Both the position numbers and the translations under genes were made by a program. A DNA stretch of 5,608 bases from DHVE2 group archaeon (GTDB lineage: Archaea; Thermoplasmatota; Thermoplasmata; Thermoplasmatales; Aciduliprofundaceae). A model generated the notes under the pieces. That model ran no database searches, had not been told where the DNA came from, and worked only from the letters and a program-made list of their open reading frames with translations. The stretch spans positions 1 through 5,608 of the forward strand of contig JALULR010000253.1 in assembly GCA_027056155.1 (NCBI GenBank). Reading direction: 5' to 3'. Every line of letters starts with the position of its first letter. Position 1 is the stretch's first letter. Positions 1 to 5,608 of this stretch are shown piece after piece.

Positions 1-1
1 C

Positions 2-478
2 TATCATAAAGTGCTAGAAAAAGAGCTTATAATAAGCAAGTATAGAGAAGAGGGCATACCCACCAACGAAATTTTCGCTCCTGCACGAAAGAAAAAAGAG
101 AAGGAAGTTAACTTTTTAACAATGATTACCTACGAGATTTCAAAATTGAAACCTCCATTTAGAATAATAATAGATTCTCTTGATTTTTTCCTAAACAACT
201 ACGATCGCAGCAAGGTAATTTCTGCATTACGTACCATTAAAGCACATGCTCAGTATTATGGAGGTGTAGTGCTCGTCACAATGATGCGCGATGTATATGA
301 TACACATACACAAAGTGGCATTGAGCAGCTTGCAGATATTATTTTAGAGATGGAAATGCTACGAACTCCCAAGGGTTTTATAAGATACCTGATCATAAAG
401 AAAGTGCGCAATCACCCCGAGAAAGCTGGCATATTCAAGTACAATATATACGAAAAAGGCATTCAGATAGTGAAATAA
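2..478 (+). CDS. RecA-superfamily (KaiC/RAD55-like) ATPase, C-terminal part, cut by left edge
   Basis: The frame is open to the window edge (codons for Tyr-His-Lys precede the GTG at 11), so the GTG is probably internal and the true start lies to the left. Numbering from that GTG, residues 51-60 (RIIIDSLDFF) form a Walker B strand: hydrophobic strand, Asp, then Ser, as in KaiC/RadA-like ATPases. Residues 84-93 (GGVVLVTMMR) look like the following core strand, 104-114 (IEQLADIILEM) like the KaiC 'leaDgvi' segment, and 127-154 like the closing strands, with KVRNH followed by a 'YNIYEKGIQIV' ending typical of archaeal KaiC-like proteins. Walker A and the catalytic glutamate region are not in the window. 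The family binds and hydrolyses ATP, often as hexamers or filaments, in DNA repair, signalling or archaellum assembly; which role applies here cannot be told. It lies 1 nt upstream of the DUF763 gene, so the two are probably co-transcribed. The fold call is fairly firm and the subfamily is not. Confidence 0.75.
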   Translation, partial: YHKVLEKELIISKYREEGIPTNEIFAPARKKKEKEVNFLTMITYEISKLKPPFRIIIDSLDFFLNNYDRSKVISALRTIKAHAQYYGGVVLVTMMRDVYDTHTQSGIEQLADIILEMEMLRTPKGFIRYLIIKKVRNHPEKAGIFKYNIYEKGIQIVK

Positions 479-479
479 G

Positions 480-1565
480 ATGGAGCGTGCGGGCATAGCA
501 AATCTTCCTCTGCACACGGGACATGCACCAAAGTGGCTATTTGATAGAATGGTAAAGCTCTCTGGGGAGATTGTAAAGGTAATTGCTCTAGAATTCGGCC
601 CAGATGAGGTCATTCACCGGTTTGGAGATCCCATGTGGTTTCAAGCGTTTTCATGCGTGATAGGCTTTGATTGGCATTCATCGGGCACTACCACGGTAAC
701 CTTAGGCTCGCTGAAAGGAGCACTTGCTCCAGAGCACGGCTTGCTAATAGCAGGTGGCAAAGGAAAAGCTTCTAAAAAGACACCACAAGAGATAGAGGAC
801 ATTGGTGAAAAATTCAATTTGAGCACAGAGAAAGTAGAGCTATTAAAACACAACAGCAAGATAGCAGCAAAGGTAGATAATGCGGTGCTGCAAGATGGCT
901 ACTCTCTATATCATCATTCAATGCTAATAAGTGAGACGGGAAACTGGGTAGTAGTGCAGCAGGGCTTAAATTCAGAAAAGAAATATGCAAGAAGATATCA
1001 CTGGCTATACAAAATAAAAAACCCAGTAGAAGAGCCGCATTCGGGAATAATTGCGGATAGGAAGGAGACAGAGGTAATGGACCTGACCTCGAGAATAAGC
1101 AGAGAAACTCGCAAAACCTCTGTAGACCTCGTATCAGATAATCCTAAAAAAATAAAGAACATGGTGGTAGATATACGAGACAGAAAGCAAAAGACATTAG
1201 ATGATTATACTGGCTACAAAGTGCTAAACATGCCATGGCACATTAACTGGAACGCGCTTTTCGAAGCGTATGAGATACAGCCAAAAAATTATGAAGAGCT
1301 TATCAGCATTAAGGGTATAGGCCCCGCCACGGTGCGAGCACTCGCATACATATCGAGTGTGATATACGGCACGGAAATTTCTTGGAGAGACCCTGTAAAA
1401 TATTCTTTTGCACTGGGCGGAAAAGACGGGGTGCCCAAGCCAGTGAACAGGGTTGCTTACGATAAAAGCATATCTATTCTTCAATATGGCATAGAAGAAG
1501 CAAAACTCGGGAATAAGGAAAAACTGAAGATGCTTCAGCGCCTAAAAATATATGTGCCCGATTAA
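480..1565 (+). CDS. DUF763 family protein with C-terminal helix-hairpin-helix
   Basis: This complete 361-residue protein is close to the usual DUF763 length. Family signatures run through it: the N-terminal GIANLPLHTGHAPKWL (residues 5-20), FQAFSCVIGFDWHSSGTTT (54-72), the glycine/lysine-rich AGGKGKASKKTP (91-102), VLQDGYSLYHHSMLI (136-150), WVVVQQGLN then ARRYHWL (156-176), and the tail SWRDPVKYSFALGGKDGVPKPV (301-322). Residues 272-292 (YEELISIKGIGPATVRALAYI) form a helix-hairpin-helix with the GIGP turn, a fold that usually contacts the DNA backbone without sequence specificity. The biochemical function of DUF763 is not established to my knowledge; a nucleic-acid role is inferred from the HhH and from the upstream RecA-fold ATPase. 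Conserved His pairs and Asp (H66, H145, H146, H174, D64, D139) are candidate metal or catalytic residues. The ATG at 480 is supported by the conserved M-x-R-x-GIA-LPLH start. No clear Shine-Dalgarno precedes it, which fits translational coupling to the gene ending 1 nt earlier. Its stop overlaps the stop of the convergent permease gene. Confidence 0.93.
   Translation: MERAGIANLPLHTGHAPKWLFDRMVKLSGEIVKVIALEFGPDEVIHRFGDPMWFQAFSCVIGFDWHSSGTTTVTLGSLKGALAPEHGLLIAGGKGKASKKTPQEIEDIGEKFNLSTEKVELLKHNSKIAAKVDNAVLQDGYSLYHHSMLISETGNWVVVQQGLNSEKKYARRYHWLYKIKNPVEEPHSGIIADRKETEVMDLTSRISRETRKTSVDLVSDNPKKIKNMVVDIRDRKQKTLDDYTGYKVLNMPWHINWNALFEAYEIQPKNYEELISIKGIGPATVRALAYISSVIYGTEISWRDPVKYSFALGGKDGVPKPVNRVAYDKSISILQYGIEEAKLGNKEKLKMLQRLKIYVPD
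1519..1538 (-). terminator. Possible hairpin plus T5 terminator for the permease transcript, inside the DUF763 gene
   Basis: Read on the minus strand, CTGAAG, a CAT loop, then CTTCAG form a perfect 6-bp stem (1538-1524), followed immediately by TTTTT (1523-1519). It begins 24 nt past the permease stop. A second T5 lies between the stop and the hairpin (minus-strand reading of 1548-1544). Archaeal RNA polymerase terminates mainly at oligo-T tracts, so the T runs matter more than the stem. A short stem like this can arise by chance, so support comes from its position and the adjoining T run. Confidence 0.38.
1562..1565. other. Shared convergent stop codons (TTAA palindrome)
   Basis: The plus-strand TAA of the DUF763 gene is 1563-1565 and the minus-strand TAA of the permease is 1564-1562. 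The two genes therefore end tail to tail with a 4-base overlap in a self-complementary TTAA. There is no intergenic space, so transcripts from the two units must overlap or end inside the opposing coding sequence. Confidence 0.95.
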
Positions 1566-4500
1566 TCAAGCAAATTATCGAGCTGCACAGTCTGCGGATT
1601 CTCTTCTTTGCCCATAATATGTATTACCCTACCTTTAATTAGATATCGAAACACTGCAAACATTGCGGTGATTATGAATATTAAGCTTAAAACTGCCACT
1701 GTTAGTATATCACCTAACGTAGGCACTATTATGAGCTGATGCCCAAATGCTGTGAGTACATCCATTGCGTCCACTGCAAGGACAAGGGCATAGCCACCCA
1801 CTATGCCGAGCACTACTGGCAGTATGGCGTATTTTGAGGAGTCTTTAACTAAAAATACAAGTATTTGACGATGGCTGGCACCTATTGCCCTTAATACACC
1901 CACATTTGTTGTGTTTACAGACTTTATCACGGTGGAATAAAGCCCAAAAAATAGCAGCAATGCAGTTACTCCGATTAGAGAGCCTATAACAAGTATGAAA
2001 TTACCTTCTGATATCTCAAAGCCTTTATACACTACACTCTTGCTCTCTGAAAATTTCAGATTTTTTGCATACTTGAGCACTAAGTCCGTTGGCAATTTTT
2101 CGACAATGCTCTTTTCAACATTAAAGCTCAATGTATTGTTGCCCACAGACACAGTGTGCTCGCCTTCGTCTAAATATGGAAGATAGATATATAGGCTTTT
2201 TTGCTCATACGCCTTGAGATATAATTTTTGCTGGTAATACACCGTGCCATCAAGGTTCACCGTTAACCTGTAGTATCCCGCTACATTTTGATTCTTTATA
2301 TCTATCAATAATATTCCTTGGTCCTTGGTGCTTAATTTTTTATCTTCAAGGCGCAAAGATACTTCAACAGTACGCATTCTCACCACATACACTGTAGAGT
2401 TAAATGTTGCTATATTTCCATTTCTATCTTCGGCAACAACAGTGATGTTATGCCATCCACCGGGTAGCTCGTGATTAGTTAGAGTTATACTCGTTGCATT
2501 CTCTCTTAATAAAACACTTCCGTTTTCTACAAGCCATATCGCTGCCACCCCCACATTATCAATTGCATAATAGGTTATAGTGCTTGTTCTGTTTAGTGTA
2601 CCGTATCCAGGGCCAAATATAACCGGTGGTATCTTCTCACCCGTGTTGTTAATAACTAACTCAAAATGCGAAACATTTACATTGCCTGAAGAATCTACCA
2701 GCGTCACGCTAAGATAATATCGTCCAGCAGGCATGTACTCAATTTGCGAGTGCTTTACATGTTTTGTGGGAACTATCAATGTGCCATTAGAAGATGATAG
2801 TACCGTGCCATCAAAATCCACGCTCATCTTGGCAACACGCATATTATCTGCACCACGAATCACTGTGTCGTTACCGCTCCAAACTGTGCTGGTGTTTTCT
2901 AACAGCCAAGGCTTAATATCATCTTTAATAAGCACCCGCATGCTTATATTATTTACATTTGAGTTGTAGTCTTCTGCAAATACCTCTATATTTGAATAAC
3001 CACACGGAAGAAGCGATGCACGAAACGAGGTAATATTGCCTGGTGTAGAAAATATTGTGTGGTGCTTATATACAACCCACATTAATTTCACACCTACATT
3101 ATCAAAAGCTTTAATTGTAATGTTCTCTGAAGCGTTATATACTTTGAAATCATCATGCAAAAATATAGGTGGATTTAGCTCGTTTGTGTTATCAATTTTT
3201 AGGTACAGTATGGTACTATTTTCATTGCCATATATGTCTCTAGCTACTACTCTCATAGAATACGTGCCCGGCGGCATATATTCAATGCTATCTTGCTTGA
3301 CAAACACCGTTTTTATGATAGCAGTGCGCGTACCATTAAAATACCTGCCAAATACATACACTGAAATACTCGAGACCTTTACGTTATCTGAAGCGCGCAC
3401 CTCGGTAGAATTGCCGCCCCATATATCTAGACGTCCCGCAATAATGGTTGGAGGTATATTATCGCTATAATTTTTCAAAATGACCACAGAATACACACCG
3501 TAGTTATAATTCACGTCGAGTGCTTCAATTGTAATATGGTGCACGCCATTGGTAAAGTCAGCGCTGGTTAAATTTAATGTAGCTGAGTTACTGCTCTTTA
3601 TACGGGTTCCATTTTCGTACGCAGTGATATTGAGCACGCCCACGTTATCAAACGCACTGTATATAGCATACCCATTGCTCAAGTCCACAAGAGTTTTGCC
3701 TACGATTACCGGAGGATTTAGCTCGTTTGTATTGTCTATAGTTATGGTGAAATTTGTGGTGTTCATATTTCCCGAGATATCGTAAGCAGCCACAGTGGCT
3801 ATGTATTTACCCTCTGGAACAAAGCTTACTGTGTTTGCATTTCTAAACATAGTATACACATACACCGAATCCGATGTAGAATTAAAATAATGCCCGTAGA
3901 ATCTTACAGAGATATTCGCTACCCCCTCGTTATCTTGCGCTTCTACCAAGGTGCGATTTCCACCCCATATTGTCACATTATGCACAATTATCTCCGGTTT
4001 TATTATATCTCGCTCTAAAACCACAGTGCAATGTACGGAGTATCTTGCGCTTCTATTCCACGCATCTTCCATCATTAGTGATATTGCAAATTTGGTAGAA
4101 TTTACTGTTAGTGTTAGATTGTAGGTATAGTTCCATACGTCAGGATTAAAACTCTGATTAGCTGAGATATTGATAATGTGGCTATTGAGAGAATAGTTGA
4201 TATATTTAATTGGCAGTACATCTTTAAACTCAAATGTGATATTCTCACCATATACCACTCTGCTACCATTCGCAATAGGTGCCATAATTTTAGGCGTAGT
4301 ATTCTCGATAACATGCAACAAATACTTTTCTTCTGCCATAAAATACCGATATATCACACGCACACCAATGATATGATTTTCCATAGCAGAGAGATTAGCA
4401 TTCAACACAGTTCCTTCTATATAGCTGCTATTATCCACAGAATAGTATGCAGTGCCATTTGTTAGTATTTTTATTGCATCATATCTTGCAATATAAATGG

Positions 4501-5608
4501 TTCCATTTATAGGCTTAGGCGCCATTCTAGCAAGTTTAGATAATGCCACTCGCGCGTATACACTAACATTAATTGATTTGTTCATATACTCTTCGCCATA
4601 GTAAGTGAGTGTGTAGTTCCCGGCCTGAGGAAAAAGCACGGTGGCAGAGCCGTTTACATCGTAGTACTTTGTATAATTTGTGCCAGTAACTATTAATTTA
4701 CCGCTAGTGATGCTCTCATTATTAATTGTAGTTAGTGAATAATTAGTAGGCGTATCGATATATGCAAAACTTGGGCCCTGGAGCAGCACGGGCTTTTTGA
4801 GCACATTTACCTGAGTGTAGCATGTATAATAAAAAATATCGTTTTTTACAACAGCAGTTACATTATACTTTCCGCTATGCAACGCTGGCAGGGACAGGGT
4901 AATTGTCTTGTTATTTTGAACTTGCTCTGTGGTGTTGTAATAGTGTCCCTGAAATCCAATGCTTATGCTCGCTGCGCCGGCATCTTTGCCCATGTTTTTG
5001 ATAGTGACCGAAAAATTAAGATTTGCTCCTACATAAATTTGAGAAGGCGCTTTCACCTCAGCTTTGAATTTTGGATACTTAGGATTCATCAATTTATCAA
5101 TTTTGTTTGCATTGTTGGTTTTCACGCGAATTATGGATACTTCCCCACTATGTATGCCAGATAGCTTTCGAGCAGTGGACAGTGAAACTAGGAGCTCGTC
5201 ATCGGCGGGGTCATGGGTGTCGTAGAGCCCAACAATGTGGATAATTGCAATAGAAGTTGTAAAAGAGCCATAAACTGTGAGGTTGTCGCCAACATGAAGA
5301 TCTAGCTTTTTAGCGGCATGTATGCCCACCATTGCACCATTTATTGTATGCGGTATCGTGCCTGCAACAATTTTTCCGTTTTCAAGGTTTAGAAATTTCT
5401 TGAACATCACACCGCGTATGGTCACTGGTTGGTTGTGAATAACCGTGAATACAAATATCTCCGGGCTAACTCCCTCCACGTAACTCATATTTTCTAGGCC
5501 ATATGCAATTCCAATATCCAAATTGCTTCTTATGGGGTTTTTGTCTTTTGATGAGGTTAGTACATACACACCTGATGAGCCCATCATGCGCTCGGGCATG
5601 TAGTATAT
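1562..5608 (-). CDS. Giant FtsX/MacB-type ABC permease with Ig-like extracellular chain, cut by right edge
   Basis: The frame is open to the right edge (Ile-Tyr-Tyr precede the ATG at 5599), so this ATG is internal and the N-terminal membrane helix is missing. Numbering from it gives 1,345 residues. Residues 1-171 match a MacB-type periplasmic core domain, with VEGVSPEIFV, an IRGV strand, AMVGIHAAKKLDLHVGD and GLYDTHDPADDELLVSL then ARKLSG. Residues 178-267 are CARDB-like; 268-533 hold about three diverged Ig-like domains; 534-1077 are three A-B pairs of Ig-like repeats; 1078-1161 are again CARDB-like. The C terminus is a canonical FtsX domain: helix at about 1201-1221, cytosolic GVLRAIGASHRQ (1234-1245), helices at about 1258-1276 and 1297-1321, then a charged tail. 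FtsX-type permeases work as dimers with a cytosolic ABC ATPase and often transmit force instead of moving a solute. An ordinary FtsX/MacB permease has roughly 400 residues, so about 1,000 residues are inserted outside the membrane. Cysteine occurs only three times (260, 524, 866). The family call is firm and the role is unknown. Confidence 0.9.
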   Translation of the reverse strand: MYYMPERMMGSSGVYVLTSSKDKNPIRSNLDIGIAYGLENMSYVEGVSPEIFVFTVIHNQPVTIRGVMFKKFLNLENGKIVAGTIPHTINGAMVGIHAAKKLDLHVGDNLTVYGSFTTSIAIIHIVGLYDTHDPADDELLVSLSTARKLSGIHSGEVSIIRVKTNNANKIDKLMNPKYPKFKAEVKAPSQIYVGANLNFSVTIKNMGKDAGAASISIGFQGHYYNTTEQVQNNKTITLSLPALHSGKYNVTAVVKNDIFYYTCYTQVNVLKKPVLLQGPSFAYIDTPTNYSLTTINNESITSGKLIVTGTNYTKYYDVNGSATVLFPQAGNYTLTYYGEEYMNKSINVSVYARVALSKLARMAPKPINGTIYIARYDAIKILTNGTAYYSVDNSSYIEGTVLNANLSAMENHIIGVRVIYRYFMAEEKYLLHVIENTTPKIMAPIANGSRVVYGENITFEFKDVLPIKYINYSLNSHIINISANQSFNPDVWNYTYNLTLTVNSTKFAISLMMEDAWNRSARYSVHCTVVLERDIIKPEIIVHNVTIWGGNRTLVEAQDNEGVANISVRFYGHYFNSTSDSVYVYTMFRNANTVSFVPEGKYIATVAAYDISGNMNTTNFTITIDNTNELNPPVIVGKTLVDLSNGYAIYSAFDNVGVLNITAYENGTRIKSSNSATLNLTSADFTNGVHHITIEALDVNYNYGVYSVVILKNYSDNIPPTIIAGRLDIWGGNSTEVRASDNVKVSSISVYVFGRYFNGTRTAIIKTVFVKQDSIEYMPPGTYSMRVVARDIYGNENSTILYLKIDNTNELNPPIFLHDDFKVYNASENITIKAFDNVGVKLMWVVYKHHTIFSTPGNITSFRASLLPCGYSNIEVFAEDYNSNVNNISMRVLIKDDIKPWLLENTSTVWSGNDTVIRGADNMRVAKMSVDFDGTVLSSSNGTLIVPTKHVKHSQIEYMPAGRYYLSVTLVDSSGNVNVSHFELVINNTGEKIPPVIFGPGYGTLNRTSTITYYAIDNVGVAAIWLVENGSVLLRENATSITLTNHELPGGWHNITVVAEDRNGNIATFNSTVYVVRMRTVEVSLRLEDKKLSTKDQGILLIDIKNQNVAGYYRLTVNLDGTVYYQQKLYLKAYEQKSLYIYLPYLDEGEHTVSVGNNTLSFNVEKSIVEKLPTDLVLKYAKNLKFSESKSVVYKGFEISEGNFILVIGSLIGVTALLLFFGLYSTVIKSVNTTNVGVLRAIGASHRQILVFLVKDSSKYAILPVVLGIVGGYALVLAVDAMDVLTAFGHQLIIVPTLGDILTVAVLSLIFIITAMFAVFRYLIKGRVIHIMGKEENPQTVQLDNLLD
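1637..1999 (-). other. C-terminal FtsX domain: three membrane helices and cytosolic loop
   Basis: Residues 1201-1321 hold three strongly hydrophobic stretches (about 1201-1221, 1258-1276, 1297-1321). Between the first two is GVLRAIGASHRQ (1234-1245), the typical FtsX/MacB cytosolic coupling motif ('gvLraiGas..qi') that contacts the ABC ATPase. With the first helix out of the window the total is four, the standard FtsX topology, which places the whole Ig chain outside the cell. The tail after 1321 is charged, ends in LDNLLD, and is probably cytosolic. Confidence 0.88.
2117..2368 (-). other. Membrane-proximal CARDB-like domain of the permease
   Basis: Residues 1078-1161 have 'LEDKKLSTKDQGILLIDIKNQN' followed by 'GYYRLTVNLDG' and 'LPYLDEGEHTVSVGNN'. 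This resembles the CARDB / protease-associated beta-sandwich plan and mirrors the CARDB-like domain near the other end of the insertion. It contains one sequon (NNT), far fewer than the rest of the chain. An amphipathic linker of about 40 residues then leads into the first C-terminal membrane helix. Confidence 0.5.
2369..4000 (-). repeat. Three tandem A-B pairs of Ig-like (Big_7-like) domains inside the permease
   Basis: The domains alternate. A1 is residues 534-628 (3716-4000), B1 629-715 (3455-3715), A2 716-809 (3173-3454), B2 810-896 (2912-3172), A3 897-990 (2630-2911) and B3 991-1077 (2369-2629). A domains share IWGGN or VWSGN near the start, a DN motif, a YMPPGTY/YMPAGRY/FVPEGKY turn, a D-x-x-GN motif (DISGN, DIYGN, DSSGN) and an IDNTNELN or INNTGEKI exit. 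B domains share FDNVGV or IDNVGV, a tight 'G.h.i.i.a.D' strand and a DxNxN motif. Lengths are 95, 94 and 94 for A and 87 for every B, so the unit is 181 residues (543 nt). The DN-x-GV plus A-x-D-x-x-GN pattern resembles bacterial Ig domains of the Big_7 type. The pairs differ a lot in sequence, so the duplications are old. Confidence 0.85.
3171..3730. repeat. Pair of exact 17-nt direct repeats spaced one A-B unit apart
   Basis: The sequence ggatttagctcgtttgt occurs at 3171-3187 and again at 3714-3730, an offset of 543 nt (181 codons, in frame). Both copies encode the A-to-B domain junction (NTNELN then P). The third junction near 2630 has diverged. The flanks differ by only a few bases, so this is the best-preserved DNA trace of the domain-pair duplication. 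Confidence 0.85.
4799..5068 (-). other. CARDB-like beta-sandwich following the MacB core domain
   Basis: Residues 178-267 contain 'SQIYVGANLNFSVTIKNMGK' and, later, 'LPALHSGKYNVTAVVKND'. This is the CARDB pattern: a 'v..G..v.f.vti.N.G' strand, then a 'l..G.y.vt..v...' strand. CARDB domains are adhesion-type beta-sandwiches found in archaeal and bacterial surface proteins. The domain joins the permease core to the downstream Ig-like chain. Five sequons lie within it. Confidence 0.6.
5087..5608 (-). other. MacB-like periplasmic core domain region of the permease (N-terminal side cut)
   Basis: Residues 1-171 show the pattern common to archaeal MacB/FtsX (older DUF214) proteins. A 'gVsPei' strand is followed by an 'RGV' strand, a small-residue run naming a lysine-rich helix (GIHAAKKLDL), a 'vGD-l-vyG' strand, and the diagnostic 'GLYDT...DDELLVSLSTARKLSG' segment, ending with a strand of the type 'S.I.VK'. 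In this family the domain sits directly after the first membrane helix and outside the cytoplasmic membrane. That missing helix should be encoded within roughly the next 150-250 bases to the right. Confidence 0.8.

Noticed and set aside
11..13. GTG as the true start of the left ATPase gene
   Set aside because: The frame is open to the window edge, no ribosome binding site can be seen in the ten bases before it, and a protein starting there would lack Walker A and half the RecA fold.
359..1484. Minus-strand frames inside the ATPase and DUF763 genes (359-613, 641-859, 1224-1484)
   Set aside because: They are antisense shadows of genes with family-level conservation on the plus strand, and their products have no recognisable features.
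3036..3470. 144-codon plus-strand open frame opposite the permease repeats
   Set aside because: It lies wholly antisense to clear Ig-like coding sequence. Its product has no recognisable family and reads like the complement of beta-sandwich codons.
2369..4000. The regular repeats as a CRISPR array or other DNA-level tandem repeat
   Set aside because: The period is 543 nt, the units are diverged at DNA level, and the similarity is at protein level in one continuous reading frame.
4178..5164. Two 95-codon plus-strand frames (4178-4465 and 4877-5164)
   Set aside because: Both are antisense to the sequon-rich part of the permease, have no ribosome binding site or protein signature, and overlap conserved domain sequence.
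5597..5599. ATG as the true start of the permease
   Set aside because: The upstream codons in the window are open, and a start here would remove the first membrane helix that precedes the core domain in this family.
1562..5608. Permease as a plain S-layer or adhesin protein
   Set aside because: The Ig chain alone would fit, but the MacB-like core domain and the three-helix FtsX domain with GVLRAIGASHRQ are specific to ABC-type permeases.
1..5608. tRNA, rRNA, insertion sequence or phage genes
   Set aside because: I saw no tRNA-like cloverleaf with a T-arm consensus, no rRNA-like stretch, no terminal inverted repeats and no transposase or integrase motifs. Coding sequence fills the whole window.

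Overview
The window looks like a piece of an AT-rich archaeal chromosome. The signs are a DUF763 protein (a family centred on archaea and some thermophilic bacteria), a KaiC/RAD55-type RecA-fold ATPase, heavy use of ATA and AGA codons, and a very large sequon-rich surface protein of a kind common in Thermoplasmatota and related euryarchaea. The assignment to Thermoplasmatota (for example an Aciduliprofundum-like lineage) is an inference from gene style; no marker gene is present to prove it.

Layout. The left 1.57 kb holds two plus-strand genes in tandem: the C-terminal part of a RecA-superfamily ATPase (cut by the left edge, Walker A missing), then, after a 1-nt gap, a complete DUF763 gene with a helix-hairpin-helix near its C terminus. 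The rest, about 4.05 kb, is a single minus-strand gene cut by the right edge. It encodes an FtsX/MacB-type ABC permease whose outward-facing part has been expanded to about 1,200 residues by a chain of beta-sandwich domains. There are no RNA genes, CRISPR arrays, insertion sequences or non-coding gaps above 300 bases. Coding density is essentially 100 percent.

The two transcription units converge. The stop codons of the DUF763 gene and the permease share the palindrome TTAA, so any 3' end signal must lie inside the opposing gene. A hairpin plus T5 tract for the permease transcript lies inside the last 50 bases of the DUF763 gene.

The most unusual object is the permease. Its central region is three consecutive A-B pairs of Ig-like domains (A about 94 residues, B 87 residues, period 181). 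These are flanked by further Ig/CARDB-like domains and carry more than 50 potential N-glycosylation sites. It reads as an ABC-type, possibly mechanotransmitting, membrane protein that holds a long glycosylated stalk outside the cell. The partner ATPase would be expected just beyond the right edge. The left pair (RecA-fold ATPase plus DUF763) is a plausible nucleic-acid-related operon and shows no functional link to the permease.
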